A stretch of DNA of 12,197 nucleotides. Source: Rhodocyclaceae bacterium UBA6160. Its GTDB lineage: Bacteria > Pseudomonadota > Gammaproteobacteria > Burkholderiales > Rhodocyclaceae. Location: assembly GCA_002422995.1 (NCBI GenBank), contig DIUK01000125.1:1-12197 (forward strand), given 5' to 3'. The translations under genes were made by a program, and so were the position numbers. The notes below the pieces were generated by a model. The model was not told the origin of the DNA. It was given only the letters and a program-made list of their open reading frames with translations, and made no database searches. Below, one piece after another: positions 1-6,177 of this stretch; position 1 is the stretch's first letter; each line of letters opens with the position of its first letter.

Positions 1-242
1 ACGGCAGTGAGCAAAAAGCCCGCGACCACGGCCAGCGTGTAGCCAAACAGCATTTCATGCCCATGCCACAATGGGCCTGGCACATAAGCAAATGGCAAAT
101 AACCGAAAAACTGCGCCGCCCAAAGCAGCACACTCAACGCGCTGAACAAGCTGGCCAGCAGATAAAACGGACGAAAGCCCAACTGCCATAAGGCAAAGCG
201 GCCTACAGTCTTTTGCCCTGAAGATTGCACAATCTGAGTCAT
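1..242 (-). CDS. nnrS: NnrS family protein, N-terminal part (runs off the left edge)
   Basis: The gene is read leftward from an ATG at 242 and continues past position 1, so only the first 80 residues are visible. They include the FRPFYLLASLFSAL segment (about 23-36) and the PGPLWHGHEMLFGY segment (about 55-68), which are characteristic of the start of NnrS proteins, followed by the beginning of a second membrane helix (TLAVVAGFLLTA). NnrS is a polytopic haem- and copper-containing inner-membrane protein linked to the nitric oxide or nitrosative stress response in denitrifiers and pathogens. The family usually has about 400 residues, so most of the protein lies outside the window. It diverges from the S4-domain gene; the intergenic region between them carries two palindromes that could be operators. 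The family call is confident; the physiological role here is taken from the family. Confidence 0.88.
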   Translation of the reverse strand, partial: MTQIVQSSGQKTVGRFALWQLGFRPFYLLASLFSALSVLLWAAQFFGYLPFAYVPGPLWHGHEMLFGYTLAVVAGFLLTA

Positions 243-268
243 GATGAGTTCCCGTGTGAAAACAAGAC

Positions 269-306
269 TTGACGATGTTTTGCAGCAAAACAATTCTGCT
301 AGCAGA
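269..306 (+). promoter_or_regulatory. Possible promoter with two palindromes in the nnrS/S4 intergenic region
   Basis: A -35-like TTGACG (269-274) is followed 17 bases later by a weak -10-like AATTCT (292-297), pointing toward the S4 gene. A perfect 17-base palindrome, TGTTTTGCAGCAAAACA (276-292, 8-1-8), fills the spacer. A second perfect 12-base palindrome, TCTGCTAGCAGA (295-306), covers the -10 and the presumed transcription start. This arrangement suits binding sites for a dimeric regulator acting on one or both divergent genes. The palindromes are seen directly; the promoter and operator roles are inference. Neither palindrome matches an FNR/DNR-type box (TTGAT-N4-ATCAA), which one might have expected near nnrS. 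Confidence 0.35.
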
Positions 307-398
307 GCCGCATCATAGACGCACTGGTCAACAAATAGCCCGGAGCCAAGCCCGCCAGGCAGTAGAATCGTGCCCTTGTTTCATTCAGGAGCACCCTT

Positions 399-626
399 TT
401 GGCCATTCACGATTTCCCGTTGCAAGGCGACTTCATTGAGCTCAATGTCCTGCTCAAGCTCATCGGACTCGCCCCTTCGGGCGGCGCAGCCAAAGCCATG
501 ATCAGCGAGGGCGCGGTACGCGTGGGCAATGCCGTCGAAACCCGCATCCGCCGCAAACTGCGCGCGGGCGATGTTGTGCAGCTGAATGATGAAACCATAC
601 GCATCCTCGCACCGCAGGATAAATAA
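399..626 (+). CDS. S4 domain RNA-binding protein (YbcJ-like)
   Basis: This is a 75-residue protein made almost entirely of one S4 RNA-binding domain. The domain spans about residues 13-62 (IELNVLLKLIGLAPSGGAAK, then MISEGAVRVGNAVETRIRRK, then RAGDVVQL). Small stand-alone S4 proteins of the YbcJ/RNA-binding S4 type have this length and layout and are thought to bind structured RNA such as rRNA or tRNA. The start is a TTG at 399. It is supported by an AGGAG ribosome-binding site at 387-391 with 7 bases spacing, and there is no better in-frame start. The gene ends 3 bases before ylqF, so the two are probably co-transcribed, which fits a shared role around ribosome assembly. The exact RNA target cannot be told from sequence. 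Confidence 0.88.
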   Translation: MAIHDFPLQGDFIELNVLLKLIGLAPSGGAAKAMISEGAVRVGNAVETRIRRKLRAGDVVQLNDETIRILAPQDK

Positions 627-629
627 GCC

Positions 630-1541
630 ATGAGCATTCAATGGTTCCCCGGCCACATGACGTCTGCGCGCCGCAAAGCGGCAGAAACCCTGGCCACAAC
701 CGACGTGGTGATTGAAGTGTGCGACGCTCGCCTGCCTGAAGCCAGCAGCAACCCGATGATCCGCGAGCTGCGCCTGCAACGCCAGCGCCCTTGCTTGAAG
801 CTGCTTAACAAGGCGGATCTGGCCGACCCCATCGCCACTGCCGCCTGGCTGGATTATTACAACGCGCAGCCCGGGGTCAAGGCCTTCGCCATTGCCTGCA
901 AAAAACCAGGCGATGCCGCGCGCGTGCCGGCGTTGTGCCGCACGCTGGCACCGCATCGCAATTCGGGCATCAAACCGTTGCGCATGCTGATCATGGGCAT
1001 TCCCAATGTGGGGAAATCCACCCTGATGAATGCCTTGCTCAAACGCCGCGTAGCCGCTGTCGGTGATGAGCCCGCCGTCACCAAATCCCAGATGAGCCAA
1101 GATCTTGGCGGCCACACAACCATCACCGATACACCCGGCCTGATGTGGCCAAAAATCACGCACGATAGCGATGGCTTCATGCTCGCGGCCTGCCATGCCA
1201 TCGGCCGCAACGCGGTGATTGATTCGGATGTCGCCACATTTCTTGCCGATTTTTTGCTCAAGAATTATCCACCGATGATTGCCGCACGTTATGGCTTTAA
1301 TACCGACATCATGGATGGCGTTGGCGTTCTCGAAGCCGTAGCAATCAAGCGCGGTTGCGTGCAGCAAAGGCGTGGCAAGGCGCTCGACCTGGAAAAAGCC
1401 GCGATGATTTTTCTCACCGATTTTCGTGCAGGAAAACTGGGGCGCATCACGCTGGAAACGCCCGCCAGCCGCAGCGCCATGTTGGCGCAAGCGAATAAGG
1501 GATCAAGCGCCGCAACCGAATGCCTGCCAGTGCGTAATTGA
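630..1541 (+). CDS. ylqF: Ribosome biogenesis GTPase YlqF/RbgA
   Basis: The protein is a circularly permuted GTPase of 303 residues. The motifs come in the permuted order G4-G1-G3: DARLP at 32-36 and NKAD at 60-63 first, then the P-loop GIPNVGKST at 123-131, then DTPG at 167-170. The N-terminus WFPGHMTSARR (5-15) is the usual YlqF/RbgA opening. In Bacillus, RbgA acts in late 50S subunit assembly; the cytoplasmic role here is inferred from the family. The gene starts 3 bases after the S4-domain gene, with a GCAGGA ribosome-binding site at 615-620 inside that gene's end. The C-terminal tail after GRITLETP (271-278) looks unlike a family tail. Its last 13 codons (from about 1501) are antisense to a decayed membrane-protein gene, which suggests that the original 3' end was replaced. 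Confidence 0.93.
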   Translation: MSIQWFPGHMTSARRKAAETLATTDVVIEVCDARLPEASSNPMIRELRLQRQRPCLKLLNKADLADPIATAAWLDYYNAQPGVKAFAIACKKPGDAARVPALCRTLAPHRNSGIKPLRMLIMGIPNVGKSTLMNALLKRRVAAVGDEPAVTKSQMSQDLGGHTTITDTPGLMWPKITHDSDGFMLAACHAIGRNAVIDSDVATFLADFLLKNYPPMIAARYGFNTDIMDGVGVLEAVAIKRGCVQQRRGKALDLEKAAMIFLTDFRAGKLGRITLETPASRSAMLAQANKGSSAATECLPVRN

Positions 1542-1800
1542 GTGCAGGGATCGTTTGAAAGAAAACTCGCAACAGCACCACGCTGGTTATTGGCCGGGCA
1601 TCCAGTTGATGAAAAATGCGCACGGCAACTTTTGTTTTCATCTTTCCCCGGCAAAAATATCGCAACAAAAATAAGCAGGCCACCTACTTCGTGCGCCAGA
1701 ATAGTTTGCCGCAGATACGTCAGCGTCAAATGATCGCGCAGGCCGGAAAGCTCGAAAATGGCAAACATCACCCCAAGGAATAGGAAAACACTCGATAAAC
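1501..1800 (-). pseudogene. Decayed TVP38/TMEM64-type (VTT domain) membrane protein gene
   Basis: Two stretches on the minus strand read like consecutive parts of one VTT-domain protein but lie in different frames. From about 1800 to 1646 the reading gives a membrane segment (SSVFLFLGVMFAIFELSG), then LRDHLTLTYLRQTILAHEVG and GLLIFVAIF, like the N-terminus of this family. From about 1626 to 1501, in another frame, it gives RIFHQLDARPITSVVLLRVF, then FQTIPALNYALAGIRLRRLI, like the later part just before the last helices. The roughly 50-60 residues normally between these blocks, and the C-terminus, are missing. There is no intact start codon in frame, and a TGA lies just upstream. It follows the exonuclease gene on the same strand, so it was probably a downstream neighbour. 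The family assignment rests on my recognition of these motifs; an alignment would settle it. Confidence 0.68.
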
Positions 1801-1812
1801 GCCAGTATCAAC

Positions 1813-2610
1813 TCAAAGCGAAGAATCCGCCCAAACCGCAAGAAACTCACGCCAGTGTGGTGCATCAATAGCTGCGAGGCTCGACTTTACCAGCGCAATT
1901 TCACCCTCATGCTCCGCTTTTGTAAGCAGGCCGCGCATGAGTTGAAAGCGCAGAAAAACCAGCCAGGTATTCACCACGTCCGTTTCGCAATAATCACGAA
2001 TTTCATCGATGCGCCCGTCACACCATGCACCCCAAACGGCCGAGCCATCCATGCCCAGCTTGCCCGGCAGGCCCATCAATCGCGCCAGTTGATCGAGCGG
2101 CGCATTAGCACGCGCTTGATACATGGCGAGCAAATCCATCAAGTCCAGATGCCGCGAGTGATAACGGCTGATGTAATTGTTCCATTTGAAATCGCGCGAA
2201 TCACGGTAATCGCCCTCGCCCATATCCCAGTAACGCGGCGCGGCAACGTTATGCATCAGACCGCGATAATGCAGCACGGGCAGATCAAACCCACCGCCAT
2301 TCCACGATACCAATTGCGGGGTGAATTTTTCCACGCCATCGAAAAATCGCTGGATGATTTCGCCTTCATTTGATTTCGGCTCGGCCAGTGACCACACGCG
2401 AAAGCCTTCGTCGCTACGCAAAGCGCATGAAATAACCGCAATGCGTTGCAGATGCAATGGCAAAAAATCACTGCCATTTTTTGCCCGCTGACGCTGCATG
2501 GCGAATTCTGCCACCTCGCTATCCGCCAGCGTCTCTGGCAATTCGTGCAAAAGACGCAGCCCGGCAACGTCGGGAATGGTTTCGATGTCGAAAACGAGCG
2601 TAGGAATCAT
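1813..2610 (-). CDS. Predicted 3'-5' exonuclease, PolB-like DEDD family
   Basis: This 265-residue protein has the three exonuclease motifs of the DEDD superfamily in order. Exo I is VFDIET (6-11, with D8 and E10), Exo II is WNGGGFDLPVL (103-113, with D109), and Exo III is YCETDVVNTW (207-216, with D211 and Y207). The arrangement matches stand-alone proteins resembling the proofreading domain of family B DNA polymerases, with no polymerase domain attached. A role in nucleic-acid trimming or repair is expected, but the substrate is unknown. The ATG at 2610 follows a purine-rich stretch (AGGG about 10 bases upstream). A perfect TATAAT on the minus strand at 2690-2685 is a plausible -10. The gene ends just before the decayed VTT-domain gene on the same strand. 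Confidence 0.88.
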   Translation of the reverse strand: MIPTLVFDIETIPDVAGLRLLHELPETLADSEVAEFAMQRQRAKNGSDFLPLHLQRIAVISCALRSDEGFRVWSLAEPKSNEGEIIQRFFDGVEKFTPQLVSWNGGGFDLPVLHYRGLMHNVAAPRYWDMGEGDYRDSRDFKWNNYISRYHSRHLDLMDLLAMYQARANAPLDQLARLMGLPGKLGMDGSAVWGAWCDGRIDEIRDYCETDVVNTWLVFLRFQLMRGLLTKAEHEGEIALVKSSLAAIDAPHWREFLAVWADSSL

Positions 2611-2663
2611 GGGGCTTACCCTGTCATTAAATTTGCAAAAAGTCGGCGCTGGTGAGACGGCGA

Positions 2664-2692
2664 TCGACGCTGCAGGAACGAAGAATTATAAC
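2664..2692 (+). promoter_or_regulatory. Candidate sigma-70 promoter for cobA, sharing its -10 with the opposite strand
   Basis: A TCGACG (2664-2669, 4 of 6 to consensus) is followed after 17 bases by TATAAC (2687-2692, 5 of 6). This would start transcription near 2699, about 50 bases before cobA. The core TTATAA (2686-2691) is palindromic, and on the minus strand the overlapping hexamer at 2690-2685 is a perfect TATAAT facing the exonuclease gene. No good -35 is visible for the minus-strand direction. The hexamers are seen; promoter activity is inferred. Confidence 0.4.
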
Positions 2693-2751
2693 GAGGCACT
2701 ATTGCATGGCTTGCATGCTACTGAATATGCCCGAGCTGATAGCATACGGGC

Positions 2752-3525
2752 ATGAAAAAAATGTCCTCACACGCCCAGCCGGGATGGGTTTACCTGGTCG
2801 GCGCCGGCCCCGGCGACCCGGATCTGCTCACCTGCAAAGCCGCTCGTCTGATCACGGAAGCCGATGTCATCGTGTATGACAACCTGGTGGCTCCGGCCAT
2901 CCTTGAACTCGCCCACGCTGATGCAGAACGCATCTATGCTGGCAAGCAGCGCGGGGAGCATGCGTTGGCACAGGAAGAAATCAATCATCTGCTGGTACGG
3001 CTAGCGCAAGAGGGAAAGCGCGTCGTCCGTCTGAAAGGCGGCGACCCATATATTTTTGGCCGTGGCGGCGAAGAAGTCGAAACGCTGGCGACGGATGGCA
3101 TTCCCTTCGAAGTCGTGCCCGGCGTCACCGCAGCAGCCGGTGTTGCCGCCTATGCAGGCATTCCGCTCACGCATCGCGAACATGCCCAGGCCTGCGTTTT
3201 TGTCACCGGACACCTCAAGGACGGCAGCATGAATCTCGATTGGCCGGGCTTGGCTCGTCGTCACCAGACGGTCGTCATCTACATGGGACTCATGGGCCTG
3301 CCCGTGCTATGCGAAAAGCTGATGGAGCACGGCCTGCCACCCGAGTGGCCCGCCGCCATCGTGCAGCACGGCACGCAGCCCAGCCAGCGTACCGTCACCG
3401 GCACGTTGGCAACTTTACCTACACTCGCCGCAGCCGCACAACTACGCGCGCCCACACTGATCATTGTGGGCACTGTAGTTACCCTGCATCACAAGCTACA
3501 GTGGTTTGCTGAGCAGCATGGCTAA
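2752..3525 (+). CDS. cobA: Uroporphyrinogen-III C-methyltransferase (SUMT)
   Basis: The protein methylates uroporphyrinogen III at C2 and C7 with S-adenosylmethionine to give precorrin-2, the branch point to siroheme and cobalamin. Its 257 residues cover a single SUMT domain without the CysG dehydrogenase/ferrochelatase part. Motifs are VGAGPGDPDLLT (16-27), YDNLV (42-46), VVRLKGGDPYIFGRGGEE (91-108, the SAM-binding loop) and PGVTAAAGVAAYAGIPLTHR (123-142). The start could be the ATG at 2752 or the one at 2761; neither has a clear Shine-Dalgarno sequence, and both precede the conserved core. Its last codons overlap the start of the CYTH-CHAD gene by 8 bases. Precorrin-2 dehydrogenase/ferrochelatase would have to be encoded elsewhere. 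Siroheme need could link to nitrite or sulfite reduction, but nothing in the window shows that. Confidence 0.95.
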   Translation: MKKMSSHAQPGWVYLVGAGPGDPDLLTCKAARLITEADVIVYDNLVAPAILELAHADAERIYAGKQRGEHALAQEEINHLLVRLAQEGKRVVRLKGGDPYIFGRGGEEVETLATDGIPFEVVPGVTAAAGVAAYAGIPLTHREHAQACVFVTGHLKDGSMNLDWPGLARRHQTVVIYMGLMGLPVLCEKLMEHGLPPEWPAAIVQHGTQPSQRTVTGTLATLPTLAAAAQLRAPTLIIVGTVVTLHHKLQWFAEQHG

Positions 3526-5068
3526 AGAAGTCGAGCTCAAACTCACGCTGGCTGAAAAAGAGCAACGGCGTTTTTTGCGCCACCCGTTGCTCAAACAAGC
3601 TGTGCACCGCCAAACAGAAACGTTGGACAACATTTACTACGACACGCCTGACCTCGCCCTGCGCCGCTACGGCATTGCCCTGCGCTTGCGCCGTCATGGC
3701 AAACACTGGCTGCAAACTGTAAAACTGGCAGGCACTGCCGCCGCAGGCCTGGCCAGCCGTCCGGAATGGGAAGTGCCCTATGCAGGCCGGTTTGATTTTT
3801 CTGTCGTCACTGAAAAAAAGGTACGCACATGGCTGCAACATCCGCGCCTTTTGGCACAGCTGGCCCCCATTTTCGAGACCCGTTTTCAACGCCAGACCTG
3901 GCGCTTTACAGCCGCTCCCGGCGCCGTGCTGCTCACACTTGATCGAGGCTGGATTACTGCAGGGGACGAACGCACGGAGATTTCAGAAGTCGAACTGGAA
4001 CTCGATCATGCCCCGCTAAACGCGCTCTTTGATTTGGCACTACCGCTGACGGAAAGCCTGGCGCTCACACCCGCCGTGCGCTCCAAGGCTGAGCGTGGAT
4101 ATCAGCTGCACAGCGGCATCCCGTGGCAACCGGTTAAAGCGACCAAAATATCAATCCTGCCCTCTCTGTCGCCGCTCGCGGCCTTTCGCACCATCGCCCT
4201 GGCCTGCCTTGAGCATTTACAGCAAAACCACTACGGCGCATTACATACGGAAGATCCTGAATACATTCACCAGATGCGCGTAGCCATGCGCCGGTTGCGC
4301 GCCGCACTGCGGATTTTTTCGCCCCTTCTGCCGACCCGATTTACCTCGACACTAAAGGATGCGTTTACTCCGCTTATGGCGCTGCTCGGCCAGGTGCGCG
4401 ATTTGGATGTGCTGTACGCCGAGATTGCCGCCCCCGTGCTTGCCGCGATGGCTCACAAGCAGCGCAGCAAAGATAAACCACCGCTTGCGTCCTTGTTATC
4501 AGCCATAGATCAGCAACGGCAACATACCCGCCAACAAGCCATGGCGCTGCTTGACTCCCCTGCCTACGGCCATGCTTTGCTCACCGCATTGCAAGCCCTG
4601 CACCAGCAAGAAACCAGCGCGACAAAAAACGCAACAACTAACGCAACAACTAAAGCAACAACAAGCGCAACAAAACTACCTCGCTTCGCTGCAAAACGTC
4701 TGCGCAGCACAATCAAAAATGTCTCACGGCGCATACGCGCCATAGACTATGAAAATCCAACATCGCTGCATGAGCTGCGCATTGCCATCAAGCGTTTGCG
4801 TTATGCCCTGGATTTTTTAAGCTCACTCACCACATTGAAAAATCTGCAACCGATAGTGTCTCAACTCATACCTTTGCAAGAAACTCTAGGGCAGCTCAAC
4901 GATCTGTCTCAAGCCGGAAAATGGCTTATGGCATATGCCGGGGAAGATACCTCCCTACGCCAAGCAGTTACCCTGATTGGTCACTGGCACGGCAAACACC
5001 ACGCGCAACTGCTGGCTGGCTTACCGCTGGCTTTGCAGCACCTTGAAAAAACAATAGGAAACATTTAA
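3518..5068 (+). CDS. CYTH and CHAD domain-containing protein (triphosphatase/polyphosphate-binding)
   Basis: This is a 516-residue two-domain protein. The N-terminal CYTH domain (about 1-200) begins with the signature ExExK as EVELK (4-8). It continues with YYDTPD (40-45), alternating basic LRLRRHGKHWLQTVK and EVELELD (157-163), the charged tunnel that binds triphosphate and metal. The CHAD domain (about 220-510) is a helical repeat with two related basic helices, HQMRVAMRRLR (251-261) and LHELRIAIKRLR (417-428). Such fusions resemble E. coli YgiF, an inorganic triphosphatase, and CHAD proteins are known to bind polyphosphate granules. I chose ATG 3518, which gives the usual MAKEVELKL opening; it overlaps the cobA stop by 8 bases. 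An in-frame TTG at 3506 is less likely. A five-unit threonine/alanine-rich repeat sits between the two CHAD halves. A sixA-like gene follows. Confidence 0.9.
   Translation: MAKEVELKLTLAEKEQRRFLRHPLLKQAVHRQTETLDNIYYDTPDLALRRYGIALRLRRHGKHWLQTVKLAGTAAAGLASRPEWEVPYAGRFDFSVVTEKKVRTWLQHPRLLAQLAPIFETRFQRQTWRFTAAPGAVLLTLDRGWITAGDERTEISEVELELDHAPLNALFDLALPLTESLALTPAVRSKAERGYQLHSGIPWQPVKATKISILPSLSPLAAFRTIALACLEHLQQNHYGALHTEDPEYIHQMRVAMRRLRAALRIFSPLLPTRFTSTLKDAFTPLMALLGQVRDLDVLYAEIAAPVLAAMAHKQRSKDKPPLASLLSAIDQQRQHTRQQAMALLDSPAYGHALLTALQALHQQETSATKNATTNATTKATTSATKLPRFAAKRLRSTIKNVSRRIRAIDYENPTSLHELRIAIKRLRYALDFLSSLTTLKNLQPIVSQLIPLQETLGQLNDLSQAGKWLMAYAGEDTSLRQAVTLIGHWHGKHHAQLLAGLPLALQHLEKTIGNI
4616..4675 (+). 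repeat. Five 12-base in-frame tandem repeats inside the CHAD domain
   Basis: The units encode SATK-NATT-NATT-KATT-SATK (residues 367-386 of the CYTH-CHAD protein). The central copies share the core GCAACAACT. Because the unit is 12 bases, gain or loss of copies keeps the frame. The stretch lies in the linker between the two CHAD halves, so length change is probably tolerated. Confidence 0.85.
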
Positions 5069-5157
5069 GCCACAGTGCTTACTGCAAAAGGTCGTCACAT
5101 GCGTGTCATGTTCAATGCCTATACTTATGAGATGCAACTGAACACTGGAAAAATGCA

Positions 5158-5619
5158 ATGGATTTGATTCTCTGGCGTCATGCCGAAGCAGAAGATGGCA
5201 CCCCAACACTAGCCGACCATAAGCGCCGCCTAACCCCGCGTGGCGAGAAACAGGCAAAAAAAGTAGCACACTGGCTGCACCGGAATTTACCGCACAAGTG
5301 CCGCGTTCTTGTCAGCCCGGCTGAGCGCACGCAGCAAACAGCCAACGCGCTGGAACTACCCTACGACATTGAAAAAAAAGTCGGCGTTGGTGCTACGGTG
5401 GCAGATATCCTCACGGCGGCCAATTGGCCAACAGACCCCGGTGCAGTCGTGATTGTTGGCCATCAGCCGACGCTCGGGCGCACCGCTGCCTTGCTGCTGG
5501 GCGGTATAGAAGCCGACTGGCCCATGAAAAAAGGGGGTATCTGGTGGTTCTCCAGCCGAATACGCGAAAGTGAACCGCAGATCGTGCTGCGCGCTGCAAT
5601 CAATCCGGACTTTCTGTAA
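5158..5619 (+). CDS. sixA: SixA-type phosphohistidine phosphatase
   Basis: This is a 153-residue protein of the histidine phosphatase superfamily. It starts with the compact SixA form of the catalytic motif, WRHAEAE (6-12, R7 and H8, where H8 would be phosphorylated). It also has LTPRGEKQA (25-33), SPAERTQQTA (53-62) and GHQPTLG (101-107, the second catalytic histidine H102). E. coli SixA (161 residues) dephosphorylates phosphohistidine, in ArcB and in the nitrogen PTS. The ATG at 5158 has only a weak upstream GGA. The gene follows the CYTH-CHAD gene by 89 bases, and the pairing of CHAD and SixA-like genes suggests a common role in phosphate-chain or phosphohistidine metabolism. A TATACT hexamer at 5120-5125 might be a -10, but I see no good -35. 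Confidence 0.88.
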   Translation: MDLILWRHAEAEDGTPTLADHKRRLTPRGEKQAKKVAHWLHRNLPHKCRVLVSPAERTQQTANALELPYDIEKKVGVGATVADILTAANWPTDPGAVVIVGHQPTLGRTAALLLGGIEADWPMKKGGIWWFSSRIRESEPQIVLRAAINPDFL

Positions 5620-5627
5620 ACATAAAA

Positions 5628-5651
5628 TCTCTATGCCCCTACGCGTAGAGA
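5628..5651 (+). other. Hairpin downstream of sixA without a T tract
   Basis: TCTCTATGC (5628-5636) pairs with GCGTAGAGA (5643-5651) across a 6-base loop, including one G-T pair. It begins 8 bases after the sixA stop. On the plus strand it is followed by AAACAATAA rather than T residues, so it is not a standard intrinsic terminator in that direction. On the minus strand the flank reads TTTTATG, but no minus-strand gene ends here. A weaker GCAAC/GTTGC hairpin follows at 5681-5696. It may stabilise the sixA mRNA 3' end or cause pausing. Confidence 0.4.
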
Positions 5652-5751
5652 AACAATAACCTGCAAGATAAGCGGACAGCGCAACAACAACGTTGCACGG
5701 TAAAATCAACCCATTAGGGAAACCCGCCACCTGTGCAATAACCAATAACGA

Positions 5752-6174
5752 GTGTCTCCTGCTACGTCCAACCCAACACCTTCGCCAGATTTTTTGGTGG
5801 CCTGCTTATGCGCCGATTGGTGCGGCACCTGTCGCGACTATCGCGCAGGCTTTAATGCGGTAGCGCAGCAGTTTACAGATACCGCATTTCGCTGGATTGA
5901 TATTGAAGATGCCGCCGATGAGCTGAGCAGCATCGACGGGGGCGCGGATATGGATATTGAAAACTTCCCTACGCTGCTCATCTTCAATCATGGCAAAGTG
6001 GTTTTTTTCGGCCCTATGCTGCCCCAGCCATGGCTACTCGAACGAACATTCAATGCCTTGCGCGCACTCTCGGGGGACGCGTTGGAAAACCATATTTCAG
6101 CCAGTGCAACACATCAACAATGGCAGCGCCTGGCCCCCTTGCACCCGATACTGCTGGCTCACGCCCCGGCGTAA
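5752..6174 (+). CDS. Thioredoxin-family protein with a WCGTC active site
   Basis: This 140-residue cytoplasmic-looking protein has no signal peptide. It carries the redox motif CADWCGTCRDY (20-30, with C24 and C27) and the cis-proline segment NFPTLLIF (71-78), the two hallmarks of a thioredoxin fold. The active site is WCGTC instead of the classic WCGPC, which normally shifts redox potential toward a less reducing protein. Aspartate-rich IDIEDAADELSSIDGGADMD (49-68) precedes the cis-proline. The start is a GTG at 5752 with a poor ribosome-binding site; there is no in-frame ATG before the active site. It ends 3 bases from the stop of the convergent tas gene. The redox partner is unknown. Confidence 0.78.
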   Translation: MSPATSNPTPSPDFLVACLCADWCGTCRDYRAGFNAVAQQFTDTAFRWIDIEDAADELSSIDGGADMDIENFPTLLIFNHGKVVFFGPMLPQPWLLERTFNALRALSGDALENHISASATHQQWQRLAPLHPILLAHAPA

Positions 6175-6177
6175 TAT

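Noticed and set aside
276..292. FNR/DNR-type box for nnrS regulation
   Set aside because: The palindrome TGTTTTGC-A-GCAAAACA has the wrong half-site and spacing for TTGAT-N4-ATCAA.
381..1490. A long 369-codon open frame on the minus strand opposite the S4 gene and ylqF
   Set aside because: It is antisense to two well-supported genes with classic motifs, and its translation shows no family signature and a composition typical of a shadow frame.
1855..2373. A 172-codon plus-strand frame opposite the exonuclease gene
   Set aside because: The opposite strand encodes all three exonuclease motifs in order; this frame has no recognisable domain or ribosome-binding site.
5120..5125. TATACT as the -10 of a sixA promoter
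   Set aside because: No acceptable -35 at 16-18 bases and no clear extended -10; kept only as a remark in the sixA entry.
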